From Cyclina sinensis (lineage: Eukaryota; Mollusca; Bivalvia; Venerida; Veneridae): a DNA stretch of 64,000 nucleotides. Positions within the stretch are counted from its first letter, which is position 1. Each line of letters starts with the position of its first letter. Positions 1 to 14,358 of the stretch are shown one piece after another. Both the position numbers and the translations under genes were made by a program. Under the pieces are notes generated by a model. That model was not told the DNA's origin. It searched no databases and saw nothing but the letters and a program-made list of their open reading frames with translations. The stretch covers positions 4,774,001-4,838,000 of the forward strand of contig JAAONU010000123.1 of assembly GCA_012932295.1 (NCBI GenBank), read 5' to 3'.

Positions 1-232
1 TGGCATCATTGTCGCATTTTTTCCATACCACAGTATTAAAATTAGTATCCCATTGTATTTGCGTTCATTTGAAACATACAAATACCATTTGTCATATATT
101 TTTGCGTCGGTAAATGAATGACAAAGCATAGAAAGTAGCACAATTAAAGGAACAGATATTGATTGTAGAAATTTAGATGTATCAATTTTGAGCAGACGTT
201 CTTGGCATATTTTCTTTTGTAAATGTATTTAA

Positions 233-397
233 AACAAATTGTTTTACGGTGATGGAAACAAGAATTTGCTGGATGGGGCAGAAGTGATTTTTCTGAGTGA
301 GCTGCCAGGAGTAATAGTGTGTGCCCAGAAGATGGTTGAGGAGATGGTAAAGTTCAATTCGAAACTGGAGGATCAGACAACTCTTCCACTGTTTTAA
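233..397 (+). CDS. possible 3'-terminal coding exon, unknown protein
   Basis: An open frame runs from just after a stop at 230-232 to a TAA at 395-397, with no ATG at its start, so it would have to be the last exon of a gene entering from the left. The frame ends with the residues LEDQTTLPLF and its composition (acidic, mixed, few low-complexity runs) is more protein-like than the surrounding DNA. A canonical AATAAA lies at 436-441, about 40 bases past the stop, as expected for a 3' end. No family is recognised and the acceptor site is not obvious. It could equally be chance. Low confidence. Confidence 0.3.
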   Translation, partial: NKLFYGDGNKNLLDGAEVIFLSELPGVIVCAQKMVEEMVKFNSKLEDQTTLPLF

Positions 398-915
398 GAA
401 TGTTTTTAATTATTTAAGTCAATGCCATTACACTAAATAAATTACCTCTTTCATACCATATGCTAGTCTCAGTATTTCGACTTCAGGTTGGATGGATGAA
501 ATTGGATTGACCATTAAAAGAAAACAGCACGATATTCATCCTTTCAAATGCAGTTGGACCTAATATATGCAATGTTGAATATTTATTTATAAAATAGACA
601 GTCATACCGTCTTCGTTTGACATGGGTTTTTTTCCGGTTACAACAGTTGAGATTTGCACTGATTTAACTTTGAGTGCATTAGCCAAAGTTGTTGAAAATG
701 GTAATCTAAGCCTCTGATTAATTACTACAGAATGCTGTGGCAAAGGTCAAGGTCACAGCGACTTTGAACCCATCAATATTTTAGACTAGGCTGAAAATAT
801 ATAGAGAGTACCTGGTTCCATCAAAAAGGCACTAGGGAGGGCACTTATGTTTTACTAAATTATCTAGTTAATTTGAATTCTGGCATGTAAATATTGCTTT
901 TAAATTCTGTTATAG

Positions 916-1644
916 GTGAAATACGCAGCTGTCAGACGGGTGGCCATTATGTACAAGACACCGTCAACAGATCAATGAAAACTTTCTTCTACACAGATTC
1001 GTAGACTCTGTAATTACAAAGGCCTAATACGGGAAAGACAGCTAGAGGGCATTATTTCTGTAAGTAAATTTAATCGTTGAAAGCAGAAAAATAATTTCAC
1101 CTAAAGAAGTATGTGTAACTTAATTTGCCCACTGTGATATCTGCCAACTTTTTTGCAGTGAAATAAAAACAATGTTTTTTGGTATTTTTGCATTTTCATT
1201 GTTCACCTTACGGTAAAAAGCCTGTACCCAGCTATGATTGTAGCAAGAATCAATATTGTCTTAGAAACATCACTTTATAATGATAAATTTACCAAAACAA
1301 CAAATAATATGGATGTTCGTAGTGAAAACTGAGGTTTACTTTAATTCACAATACTAATTAAGAACATAATCTTTATTTTTTAATAGGTCATCTCCAAGAT
1401 TCCCATAATGCGAGCAGCAAACATGAAGGACATCAGCAAGTGGTTTGGTGGCGCGTGTGTCCAAGATTGTGAGAGAAAAGCCCGGATAAAGATAACCACT
1501 GTGGTTCCTGCTCCTGGAACACCCTCTCCTGGTCCTTGCACTCCTCCTGTCCCACCAGGCACTCTTAAGTCAATATATGACACTACTGAAAAAAAACTCC
1601 CTTATTATTTGAGTTTCATTGATATTTGTGGGAACTTTCAATAA
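916..1644 (+). pseudogene. two-exon coding remnant or noncoding transcript, unknown family
   Basis: A pyrimidine-leaning tract ending TTATAG at 915 is followed by a 144-base segment ending at a perfect donor GTAAGTA (1060). The next acceptor is a T-rich run ending TTAATAG at 1386. Exon-like segments 916-1059 and 1387-1644 are in phase with each other: the second reads on to TAA at 1642-1644, with a proline-rich stretch around 1510-1560. The first segment has one in-frame TGA about 60 bases in, after TPSTDQ. I do not recognise the protein. The in-phase splice signals suggest a decayed gene or a spliced noncoding RNA. An intact short protein could start at the ATG at 1408. Whether it belongs with the frame ending at 397 is unknown. 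Confidence 0.33.
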
Positions 1645-3359
1645 CAGTTTAAAATGTTCACTGACATACGTAAAAATTGTTACCCTGTAGTCAATAGCAA
1701 TTAGTCAAGAATCTGCAAATTCAAATGTCAGCAAATTCGTCTGACTTGATATGCACAAAATTTTACGAATATTGATTTAGAGTTTAGTTCACCTTATTTT
1801 CTTTAAGTAAAAATATGGGTGTATGTATTGATATTGTTGAGCCTTTACCTACATTGTCAGTAAAATTTCACTATATAGGTTGTTTGTTCTTTTACAATGT
1901 ATTATTTTGCATTAACTACATTGTGTATAATCAGTTTTATTTTGCCAAATTACATAATGTAGTAATATTTTGTGTATATGATTGTTCATCTTCTTTGTGT
2001 GTTAATGCGTAGTCATTGTATTTTGCATATTTTTTAGCGTTTTAATCATTCCAATTTTTGTCAGTATCAAATCAGTATTTGTTTAAGTATTAGCACTTAA
2101 ATTCCACAGTCTAGTCATAATTATTGCTCATTGCCATCGTAATTTTTCAATGATCTAGTCAGTATTATTGTAATAATAAATTAACTTCATTATATATGTA
2201 TATCTTGTTTATCAGTGTGGTTTACATTGCATGTCAGTTACATAGATTACTACATAATATTATCTCAAAACTGTTATATTGACATGAAACCTGACAAACC
2301 AGAAAAAGGTAGCATTCTTGAAATGTGTTTATAGTCAACACAATGTTTGGTTCATTCCTGAAATCTGTTACAATATCTAGATTGTAATAATTTCATTCTT
2401 CATAGACAATAAGAATTAAGTATCAGCACCTACATTTGTTTTATAAGTGGTGTTTTTGTTTAACTTGGGCATAATTTGATTATGTTTATTCACATAACAT
2501 ATGTGTATTGTTTGATGAATGCTTCTGTAATAGCAACATTTTACATACAATATTATGTGCATAATTTTGATATTTGTGATTCTATTTGTTATCCCTCATC
2601 ATAGGCAGAGGTATATAGAATCTCCGAAAAATCAACAGTTTGTAGTTACTTAAGTATTTTCAGGTGGATCTTAAAATAAGAAGGTACAAATGTTTTTATT
2701 ACTAGACAAATTCACAGAAACAATATGGGATATCAAGCTCACAGCTTAAAGTCAAAGATAATGCATTTGAACTTTTTTGCCATATTTCATAAATACTTTG
2801 GGTATTTTTCTAATATTTTTTATAATTATTTTGGTTAATGTTATATATAATATTTTACTCAAATGTTTAACATCACAAGAACAAGGCAAATTCAGATAAT
2901 CAAACTTGATGTCACTCGTCAAGGTCACAAGTCTATGTCAAATGTCAAAAATAACGTATATTTTACATTGATTCACCTGTATGTCTTTGGTTATTTTGGG
3001 GGAATTCTGATGTAAAAATTCTGTAGTTCTTTGTTCATTATTTGACTGTATGGTATATAAAAAGAGAACTTTTATGAACAAATGGTAGCAGTGACTGATA
3101 AACACTGTTTGGTGGGGGATATGAATATAACGGATTTGCTTATTCCAATGACTTTTTAACTAGGTTCACTGTTTTCTTTTCAAGTTATTAAATGTTATCA
3201 AATATTAACTTGTATTTGTGGAAGTTGAATTATTTTGAGTTGTACAATATTAAGATGTGGTGACTGCCAGAAAATTAGAAAACAAATGCTTGGACAGCTT
3301 TATACTTAGTTCCAGGATTACCATGGACACTTGTAGCATACCCAGGGGATGTGCATACT
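1645..3359. other. AT-rich noncoding stretch
   Basis: No gene, tandem array or clear inverted repeat seen. One TCAAGGTCA motif (nuclear-receptor ERR/SF-1 type half-site) occurs near 2920. Short open frames here have no protein-like features. Confidence 0.5.
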
Positions 3360-3650
3360 GCCCATAAACAGAAACTGTCAAAACAAGGGACCCATCTAAG
3401 ACCAGTATGTTTAAACAGGGCCTAAATGATTTGAGAAAAACGGACCCATATAGGGCCTGTATCCTGCCCAGATGTCCGAACAATGGACCCATATAGCGTC
3501 CATATACTGCCCAGATGTCTGAACAAGGGACCGATATAGGGCCCATATATTTCCCATATACCAAGCCCATATGGGTCCCTCATGGTGCCCAGTTGCACAT
3601 CCCATGTGGGGTGCCAAAAGGGGGCCCATCTGGGTCCCATATATTTTGTT
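3360..3650. repeat. 43-bp minisatellite within a CCCATAT-rich repeat
   Basis: Three units start at 3442, 3485 and 3528, exactly 43 bases apart, each opening GGACC(C/G)ATATAG. Flanking DNA on both sides (3380-3440, 3570-3650) holds more degenerate GGGCCCATAT/CCCATATGGG segments. Overlapping open frames on the minus strand (3250-3640) repeat words such as YMGP only because the DNA repeats. This appears to be a dispersed short-period repeat rather than a gene. Confidence 0.8.
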
Positions 3651-6600
3651 GACTGGGATATTGTTGCTTACGTACGTGAGTCACATTTATCATTGCTTCG
3701 TCCAGTTGTTTACTTCATCTATTTACCTTTTACCGCACCGTGTGGCAGTGTGTTATGTCTGTTTATGGAAATCTGATTTTATTCAGGCTGAACACAATGT
3801 GTTGCACAGTTCATTTATGCACGGTGGCTGATATAGATAGCACGTGTCATGACAGTTTTCACTAGTTGATGATTTCGATTTAGAAAATGTGCCAACATGT
3901 ACGCAAAAACTAGAAATAATGAACTTTTTGTGCCCACGTGCATTAAGCAATTCATTCTTTTTAAAGACGCACGCAAAAATGCTACTATGGGTATCTGACA
4001 GTAAAGTGTTTACAAATATTTTTGGAGTATGGAATTTCTGCATTTTTATTATGGTGCACCTATTCATTTTTGGATATTTTGTTTTGAAATGATGATTTGA
4101 AAACAACGGATCTAACTATACTGCTAATGACATATGATATGTCCAATTCCAAATAAAGAGGTAAAACTGTTCAGTAACAACACAACATTTATTAATTATG
4201 TGGGCGGTGATAATTGCACTTTCTTAATGCAGCCATAAAATCTTGCCGAAGAACGTGCTCTTTGAGCCGCTCTTCGCCCAAAAGCGCAAATTGATTTTCT
4301 TTTTAATTGGAAGAAATCCTTGCTAAGGCAGTAAAATTACTATGTCTACACAAAAAGAAGTGCTAAAAATGTCAACGTTTTATTGCCTCGTTCTCATTAT
4401 CCGCATCGGACGTATAAACACATATAGATGGCAAACCATTCTAGCGTGACGTACGCCTTATTGACTTGCAGCGTGGCGTTGTGAAAAAGAGTATTAATAT
4501 AAATGGCCAATGTATAATAAATGGTACAGTTTTCTAAAGAAACATCTGTTATTTTCATAAACATCTGGCATATACAAATACGTAATTTCATTTGGCTGAC
4601 AAGAAAATCGTTTACACATTTATTTCGACTTTACTTTTGTCTTATTTGTCGAAAAATAGACAAATTTTATGAAAGGTAAAGGAAATGATGATAACGCCTT
4701 TAAATGTCCGTCAACTTACATATTTAAATAACATGTTTAAATGTAGTGTTACAGAAAAAATGTTTTGCTCGTAATCATGCAATAGCATTGTCAAATAATG
4801 CATTCACAAGACTTGTGATAAATGTCATTAGGAGCCCAAGCATTCAAAGACTTGCAGTTTTTGACCTTTTAATTTGTGTTCTTACTGTATGACCCCATTG
4901 TAATAAACTCAATAAAAAGGAAGATTAGACGGTGTTACGGGGTTCTTTTAACCTGGACAAACTAAAACAAAATAAAACAAGAAATATAATATACATCAAT
5001 CTATTTCCAGTTATATATGGATTCTGTATAACATATCACGCAGTTTATACATCTCGATGTTTACAGTTTAACTTCTAATGAAGATTCAGCTACTTAAGAT
5101 GTTCTCTAGTGTGTTAATACAAACTTAATTGCAGTTTTGCTAATGAAATGTTTCTCATAGTTCCCCATTTATGAATTTGATTTATACGTATTAAGATGTT
5201 CTTCTGGATTCCGAAAGTTTCTGAGGTATACACTCACATGGCAGTCACAGAATACTCTTATCAGTGTCGACTTTCAAATCACAGAGTCTTCTATAATATG
5301 CCATCAGCTAGTTACCTGTGAATCGTCTAATTTATTCACATTTTGAGAAAAGAAAAAAAATAACAACATTAAAATCTTAAACAGTGATTTAGCAGTAATG
5401 AATTATATATACATCTTCATAGCATTTGCTGCTCAGACACATCAAGTGCTACACGTTTATGCTTTTTTTCTGCATAGAGTGTATAAATTAAGTGCATTTT
5501 GCTGTACAATTTTACTATAAAAATAAATATGCATTTCGTTGCATTACATAAAATGTTTCGCAATATATACAACCCTTGCATAATACACAACTTCTACATA
5601 ATTTCACTGTATAAGCATTTTTCTGCACAATGCAGACACAGTTTAAGCATTGTCCTGCATAATGCTTAAACATCAATTATGATCATTTCTATTGACTAAC
5701 TGATATTGATGTTATAAGCCTTAATATTTTACCTAAATGAAAACTCTCTGAAAATTATGTAAACTGAATAAAATAGAAAAATGCAAACTTCAGGAACCTT
5801 GTTAGTAACTCAAGTGTATAAAATTCAAATGTATAATTATAATGATACTCACCCAGGAGTTCCATGTGAAATCGTCACGTTGTAAATTTAACAAACGTGG
5901 TTAAACTTAAATTTGAAGAAACGGTCCCGAGTTCAAACACTAATTAATATGCAAGCTGTCAACACTTAAAATAAAATGGCTGCCTTTACTCCAATCTTCC
6001 TGCAGCGAAGTTATCAAAAATATACACTTCAATGCTGAGCAATAAGTATGAATTCACTGCATTACTTGATAGAAGTTCTCAACGGCATTTTGCACGAGTA
6101 GAGTTTTAAAAAATGCAACGAAGCAATTCTCATCGTTTCAAACTTCACAGCTAATATAGTTGTTTGGTAGTTTTACATTCTTAGTGTTTATCCTACTACT
6201 CTAGCTAGTTAGAAAAATTGCAAAGCAAAGATTTTAAATTTCTTATAGAATTGCGTTGCCTGTGCGCACAAGTGGGTGTGGTTCGAAAAAGTGACAGTTT
6301 TCCTCCCTCCCGTCCGTTTCTTAATGCCGAATATTTCACTTTATTAAAAGAAAATAAAACGAATCTTTGCGCATTTCAATACTTATAATCAAATATCATT
6401 TCAACATTCACAAATTTGATTTATTTCTTAGTTTATGAAGAATTAACTGATCCATTTCATACATATTTACACGAAAGGACTTCTGTATCATAAACCAAAT
6501 AAAATGCCTACGGATACATTATAAAATGCAGAACATTAAATCAAAGAAGAAAAGGTAATTTGATATTTCGGGAATAAATAATCTACTGCGATACTATTGT

Positions 6601-9235
6601 ATTGTGCTTTCTTTGTTTTACTTTACTGATGGTAAATATATCTTCAAGGCAAATCTGAAGGAATCATTTTGTGTTTTGTGAAGTTTTTAAAGTTCTTTTA
6701 ATGATTAAAGATTCAAATGAATTCTAAGAGTTATAAGAGTTCTCTCGTACATGCATCGGTGATTGGAACCACGTGATTGCAAATGATACGGAGAACATTG
6801 AATGGCGAACCAACAATAACTTTTATAGATTTTGTTATAATAAAAATTTCCCTCCCTATTTTATCCGACTTGTATGTCAAAGTAAAAGGGCAATCATGGA
6901 GATATAACTAAAGCTGAAATTAGAGTCATTGTACTCTTTCAGATATAAAACTTTTGTTAGTTTCTGGTCAAATCAGTTTAAAGTTCTTTTTGACTTTATC
7001 AGGTTTTCTATTGCTGTTTAACAGTAGCCTTTCTTCATTATGCTTGTCCAAATAATTGTGTCTGTGGACATGAACGGAAGGACAAATTTTAAGCTTATAA
7101 GCTTACACTTCACGTAACTAGCCGTCATAGCATCAAGTTGTAAGATAAAGTCTCAAACATGAGTGTGTTGTTGCTTGAAAGAGATATCAATCTGACACAA
7201 AAACAGACAGACGAAAACCACAGCGTTCATCTGTACATTTTCATCTGTATTCATACAGTTTTATGAACTTAGCTGTCATTTTTTATTAGGTATCTAATCA
7301 TACAAATATAGCTCTATCCTTAACAAAATTCAGTATAACTTGTAAAAAAACAGACTTGCTGGTCCGCCATTTTTATCCCTACTATCACTTGCAGACACGT
7401 TGTTCCCCAGGTAACAACACGCAATGAGTGTTAAAAAGTTAATGTACAGTATTTGCTGAGCTGCACGATGGTCACACACTGCCTTGCATGCTTTGTGCTG
7501 GTAAGTAAGCATTCAATACTGCGAAGCAAGAACAATTATCAGTTTTCAACTTTAAAATATAAAAATGTGTTTTGAAGAAATTAATAACCACGATCACTGC
7601 GTTATATGCCAATTGAAATCTAAGATTGCCACCAATAATACTACAATTGAACAGAAACTGTCTGACTTGTCATAAAATTTTCTTCGCACATAACACCTTT
7701 TATATAAGAATGAAGGTTGAATAAGATGAACTGGATAAAAGACACGTCCTTGTTATTCAACTGAATTGGAACATATAAGGTTTTATAAGACGTAAAATAA
7801 AGCTTCACTCCTCAAATGATGTAACTATGTGATCCTTCTTTCTCTGTATTTCTGACAATAACGTGAGAGAAAGACATTTTTGTGAAGTCTTCAATGACAT
7901 TTAATCAATTAAAAGATATACAGTAGACATTTTACTTTAACTTTGAACTAACTGATAAATCTAAAAGGGTTTGTATTAACGGACCTCTTAGCTTTACACT
8001 CAGATAAAATAAGCTCAATAGAATATAGCATGCTTGAAGTAAAGTGGTCAGCCTAAGTGATCATTTTAGCTTGTTTCTTAAAACAAGAAGTAAAAATGCA
8101 TTTTCATAATGTACAAACATTTCGTATATTTTGCGAGAAATTTGGTATCCACACGCAACGTCAATAACGAAGCTTAGTAGGGAATAAAGTGCCTGCAGAA
8201 ATTGGTGTTCATGGGTGAAAGCGAAACAATCTTTTCTGTTTCTTCATTCCAATAGCGAATTCTACTTTGCTTTCAATCAGCTATTTAAATATTAAGTGCA
8301 TTTTTGTCAGAAAAAAACCTTTGATTTCTTGTTGACAAGTATGCAAACAGTTCAAACTACTTTATACAGTTACACCGTAATGCAAAATCTGTATATACGA
8401 AGCAATGGCTCTTATCGATTTATTAAAATGAATTTCTGGAGAAACTTTCATTTCTTTTTATTGCCCCTTTATGGCACTGCGAAAGCCAATTAGAGAATTT
8501 ATGCTTTAAAAACAAACGAAGTTCACTCAAATGGTTGCAATATTGTATGAAGTCAGAGGAGTGCGTCAAGCGTTTTTATCAAGAAAAACAGAGAATTGAC
8601 CGTGTTTTAAATATGGTAGTACCGTAGTCCGTGCTACTTGCTATGATCTTCGAACATCTCTTCTTTCTTATAAAATAATGTACGATATTATAAAAGCACC
8701 TTTGCAGTTGTTAAGTATAATATGCACATTCTAGAACGTCAAAGATATCAAGACGTATACTTCAATCTGTAAACTCCTTACTTCTCGTAATGAAAAGGAA
8801 TATTATCTAAACAGCTTCTAAATATACGATTTTATAAGCCTTTTAACGTCTTTGTTACGCGTCGGAAGCACGAACATTTTACACTGCACTGAAGTGTATG
8901 GACAATATTCACAGATCTGTTTGTGCACAATTGTTACAGACACTGATGCAAAATTTGTTTGGAAAGTAGACAAAGAGCAAATTCCGATGAAATAAGAAGG
9001 AATATATAGACCCTTTGTCATCTTTGTGAATGTTGGATAGAGAGAAGAAAAGTGTCGGATAACATAATAGTATATTAAATGTCCAGTTTGGTCAGATTTT
9101 GTAATGTTCAGCATTTTTATAGACGAAAGTAATTATCTTTGACAATTGTGATAATATAACAAGACCAAAACAAAGAGAAGGAGGAAGCGAGAAAGCAACA
9201 AAATGAAGACAAGTAACAACACCTTCCTTCATTAT
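3651..9235. other. AT-rich noncoding stretch without clear features
   Basis: Nothing that I can support as a gene, transposon or array. There are scattered AATAAA hexamers (for example around 4910) but no coding exon to pair with them. Short frames at 3783-4106 (minus) and 8818-9114 (minus) are rich in rare residues and lack domains, so they look like chance. Confidence 0.45.
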
Positions 9236-9248
9236 CCCCCCCCCCCCC
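9236..9248. repeat. C13 homopolymer
   Basis: Thirteen consecutive C residues. A likely site of length polymorphism or assembly error. Confidence 0.9.
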
Positions 9249-12200
9249 TACCAAATCCAGAAATACCAGCGAAAATCGGGATTTATTCCCCTTGTCGTTA
9301 TCCTCCTTATTGACAGTACGAGTTTTTTCCCTTGGTACCATTTTATCAAAAAATCGATTTCAGCAAATTTTTATCAGTGAACGGGGATCTAGAATCTAGA
9401 GTCGGTCCCTTCAACAGATGTAGTCAAGCGTATCCATGTGACCGTTTTGCCATGGGTGACTTTGCTCTGTACATAAACAATATCATGCTTGAACGTGCTT
9501 TTAATTTTCTTGATCTTATTTTCTGTTATTAAAACTTTAAGTTCTACAAGCGGGATCAAGAAATAAACAAAATAAATTTATTTCACATGACTGAATATTT
9601 TATTTTGTGTACATGGATGAGACTCAAATAAAACAAAATATCTATATAATATAACGCAGTTTACAATATCATCAAGAACATAGAAATACACAAAGTAGAC
9701 ATTTAAACGTTAGCATATCAAAATATGAAAAAAAAATTAATATGCAAAAATAAATCATTACATTCTACTTTTCTATGAGTTGCTATGTTACAATTTCTGT
9801 CTTGATTTAACATGCATTTAATTATTGATTTGATTTAATAAAACTATTATTTTCTTCACGCTAATGTTAAGATATTTTTGTCAGTTGACAAGTTTATAAT
9901 TTATAAAAGTTACATAATTAAAAAAAAGAGAATTTTAACTGCAATAGAATTATTTTTATTTTAAATTGATATCAAATTAATGGGCTGAGATTTTTTACTA
10001 ATATAAAAAATATATATATTCTGTTCTGTTCTATAAAGTTTATGGGCATACATTGTCTAGTGACATGTTATACATAGGTCATTAGCTTTTCAATATACCG
10101 ATTGCCCATCAGCTGACAATTAGATTACGCAACATCCCGTCATAAACCCCTCATAAAACAGCATGTTAACACACCCTATTAATATATCGCACTAGTTGTA
10201 TAATATTATTATAACGCACCAAGGTAACGTGTTCCTATCACTATTTTGTGAAGTATTAGCAATTTCATTTATATATCTAATAATAAATGTAAATTATAAA
10301 ATCATAATATTATCATATATAAATATAGTTATCACTTATTTACTGTAGCATAAAGTTAAAAACATAATTCTATAATAAAAAAAAATAAAAAGGCATCATC
10401 TGAAGTTCACTCTTGAAGCAATAATTTCTTGATGAAATAACAATCTGATATTCGTATTACAATACGACAATCTGTTCCGTTTTGGCAATTTAATATCATT
10501 TAACTGAATGCCTATTCCTGAATATTTTTATTTATAGATATGTAATTATCTCACTTAATCTATATATTTATATTACTTTTTTTCTTTTATAGCACGTACA
10601 AAAAAAAACAATTTTTTGCCATTTTAACACATTATCATCATCACCAACAACAACAACTGAAGATAATCCGCAGATGTTACAAGATTTTACTTGTAACATC
10701 ATTTTTAAAGCTTTTGTCACTCGTTTTGAAACAAAATTAACGCCTAATTTGTTTTAGCAGAAAGCGCCATGGAATTTTTCATACAATGATAATTAATTCG
10801 ATAATTTCCACATAAATAATGACTCTTTTATTTATTATTTATTTTGATAATCCCCCTGATGACTATCCTCTATCCACTGTCACTTTGATTCTAATATAGA
10901 AGCCGGGGTGACAGTTAAGTACAAAATGTATAAGGCGCCGATAACAAGTCAAACTCGTGACAAAGGGTTTCATGTATGTTTTTAAAACATAAATGGAAGC
11001 AAGAAACATTTAAAATATTTTAAAAGTAAAAACACCTTTAAAAAGGTTAGATTCAGAAGTTTACTTCAATATCTTGTAAAATTCAATACTTTTGAAAATA
11101 ATGTTGTTAATCTTATGCTGAAACTGACGGAAATCGGCATTTTTACTGTTTTTCTTTAAAACACTGTATAGATTAGAGTATATTGAGTGGTAGTTTTTCA
11201 ACTCAAATGGAAGCAAGAAAAAAATAAAATATCAAATTAAAATTGGTATCATTAGATCGCCAATAAATTAAAGTTTACTTCAATAACTTGTAAAAAATTG
11301 TGAAAAAGAAATAAAATGTGCTATAGTGAATAAACAAAAGTTTCCCTATATGTTTCTACTGACAAAAATTTATCGATTTGCTGTCATATACTGACCGCTA
11401 TCGATTTTCCAAGGGGGACAACTTTTACCGGGTTTTAAGGGAAAGCATATGCATATGCCCTCGATAAACGTATAATCCTTGTAATATCAACTTAATGCGT
11501 AGTTAACCATCAACTTATTTAATGTTGTCTGCGGTCTTGTTTACTAAAAGAAAACATCGCGCCAATAAATATCAAAAGGTAGTCACAATTTAGACATGGC
11601 CACAAAGTAACATGAATTTACTGAAAAGCTTGAAAATTATATCAGCTTGGCAGATTAATTTTTGATACAGATTAGCTTTATTTCGTTTATTTATTCATTT
11701 TTCAAATACCAAAAACGAGTACTTTTGTTAATACAGAAGTATTACGGATAATTATTTTCTTGTCATTGAAAACTGTAGCGTTTTATTATGCTAATCTATT
11801 CTCAAAAAGATGATGCTTCAGATATTAACGTTACGAGAAACTTTGACCGTGAACAAAGCAAAGCCAATTTTGAAAGTCCCGTTATCACACATTCCAACGA
11901 AACCATTATTAAACTTTTTTTGTCAATATTGTCCAGATGCAATATTTGTAATATGTGTAAATAAGTTTATGTCTATTCTAAGATATGCAAGACGTCGCCT
12001 ATCGTCTATCATTGTAAGATAGGACTATTAGCGGGTAAAGTACTCCACAAGGAGCAGCATGTCTTTGTTAATGGATATTGCCATAAAATATTCTGATAGG
12101 TTTGTTACTGAGCTCTTTGGAAAGAGTTTCAAATGTTTTCTTGTTCGCCTCTACAACAAACTAATTATCCAGTTTGCCACTGACAAGGTACCTGTTTCTA

Positions 12201-12709
12201 GTCTAACAGCATTAGATATATCAGAAGTCATTAACTAAGGAAAACGTGTGCTAAGACTGAATATCGATAAAAAATCAACAGCGGCACACAGAGTAATTTG
12301 TTATTAGTTTATATTTGAGAAAGAAGTTCATTTTGAAGGTTGCTTATCTCACTGATAAAAAATCGATATTGTCTGATGATTTTATATTAACTGAAATATA
12401 TAAATGATAATTGAACATAAAATATAATTGGAATTTAAAATTAGAAATGATTTAGAAAATATCTCAAGCTCTTTTATATAAATTGATAACACAATAAGCA
12501 ATATTCAAAACCAATATTTGGAAATAAAAAATTACCATTTCGCTAAAATGCATTGTTCATCAATCATAAGCGAGATTTTCACAAAATATGTATTCAAATA
12601 GCATTATTTACATACCGGCCTTCTTTATGTTCAATTGTAACAAAGATATAAAATCAATATGTATCTAATCTGCCTAATATAGGGTTTAACGGTTTCCTCA
12701 CTGTTCTGT
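9249..12709. other. AT-rich noncoding stretch
   Basis: Very AT-rich DNA with A/T runs (for example 9720-9740, 10380-10395). A perfect 14-bp palindrome GCATATGCATATGC lies near 11444-11460. No protein-like frame, RNA gene or mobile element ends were seen. Confidence 0.45.
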
Positions 12710-12723
12710 GGGGGGGGGGGGGG
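12710..12723. repeat. G14 homopolymer
   Basis: Fourteen consecutive G residues. Possible G-quadruplex or slippage site. Confidence 0.9.
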
Positions 12724-14356
12724 AAGAAAGGGCAGAACATACTAAATTTGTCACTCAAGTGTTTTGAAGTAATCAATATGCCGCATAACATAAATCAGCT
12801 GTGCTTTTAGGCACAGAAGACAATTTATTGTTAAGGCATCAGTATTACATTATCGTGATAAAACTTGCTTCAGCTAAGTGATGTTTTGTCTATATCTCGT
12901 AAATTTCGTAAAAATAATTATAACGAAAGTCAATCATGATTATAGTTAATGTTGTCGAAACTACATTTCTAAATATTTCTAAATGAGTTTCTTTTTATTT
13001 CAGAGGACATTTTAGATTCAAATGAAATCAATATAGAAATGAGGCATTTGATAATGCTTAAATACGTATAATAATAGTGTGCGTGACTGAAAAGAACCAT
13101 TCTATTGACTTTATATTTAAAAAAAAATAAAAGTACAAAAGAAATGTTTATGATATTCGTATGAAAACACTAGTATAATTTTATTCAAAATAAAACTACT
13201 TTAAAGTCGAGATTGGAAAATCATAAATTCGATAAATAACAAAACAGTTATCAAGCAAATTTGATGGCTTTATATAAGACTTTCGAAATTACTGGAGATT
13301 TCAGAAGTTTCCTATAACAGCATAGACGTATTGCTTAGTGAAGTTATAACTAAAAATACCACAGACGAAGAAAAAAAGATAGCAATAAAATCACTTAGTA
13401 ATACAGTATAAAATATAAAATAGTAAAAATAACTAGAATTGAAATATATTTAAAACGAACACATTGAAATACTTCTACAAAACATTTATAAAATTATTCT
13501 TTTCTTCCGATATTTCCCGATGCATGGACCCTAGCAATCATTATTCAAAATTACAAAACAAAATATAGGTGATATAAAGTCACCAAAGAATAACAGACAA
13601 TTTTACATAAGCAAAACATATTAAGACTATGCTAAATAACAAATAAAACAACTTCTTTAGATACCACAATATCAAAAACTGTAAAGCAGGTTCCAGAAAA
13701 AAATGTAACCCTTTCTATTTTGCAGACACTTTGTGAACTCCTAATTTTAAATAAAATGTTTTGCTAAAAGGAAAACCGTGTGGCTTTTAACTAGGCATAC
13801 TGTTTGAGATCATGTTAAACTATCCAAAAAAATCAATAGTAATAGTAAATATTTAAAACTTATTAAAGCCTGTAGTATGAAAGTATCAAAAATCCATGTC
13901 CAAACAATAAATGACAAATTGAAGTTTTCCCGAATTCCATCGCTGTAAGACAGGGAAAAAACCTATAATCTATGCATTTTAACCTTAAATTTTTTTTATT
14001 ACATAATGCATTTGACGAATTTATTTAAGTTTTTAAATAATGATTAAATTATCTCTTATAATTAACGCAAACACCATGTTCTTATTAACACAGACACATT
14101 GTTTTAAGAAAGTGTTCTCTTTTCATATATGCCAAGTCATAAGGCATTTATATATCACGTGTAGTGCCTGTGTTTAAACTCACAGGGGAATTTCACTACT
14201 AAGCCTTAAATCATAAAAAAATTGTGTGTGTTAATGTCTTGTATGTGTTTTCGAATAAATGATTTATCTTCACAATTATGAAATCAAAATACATACTGTC
14301 TTCTTCGCCAACAAAATTCGTAACAAAACTCTAATATTTCACAAAATTTCCATCTA
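12724..14356. other. AT-rich noncoding stretch
   Basis: No gene or element recognised between the G14 tract and the left end of the Tc1-like element at 14359. Confidence 0.45.
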
Positions 14357-14358
14357 TA

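Noticed and set aside
3250..3640. Three overlapping minus-strand frames with repeated YMGP words
   Set aside because: They are translations of the 43-bp repeat in different frames.
9117..9532. Frames on both strands around the C13 run
   Set aside because: Homopolymer-driven composition, no domain, no splice or promoter context.
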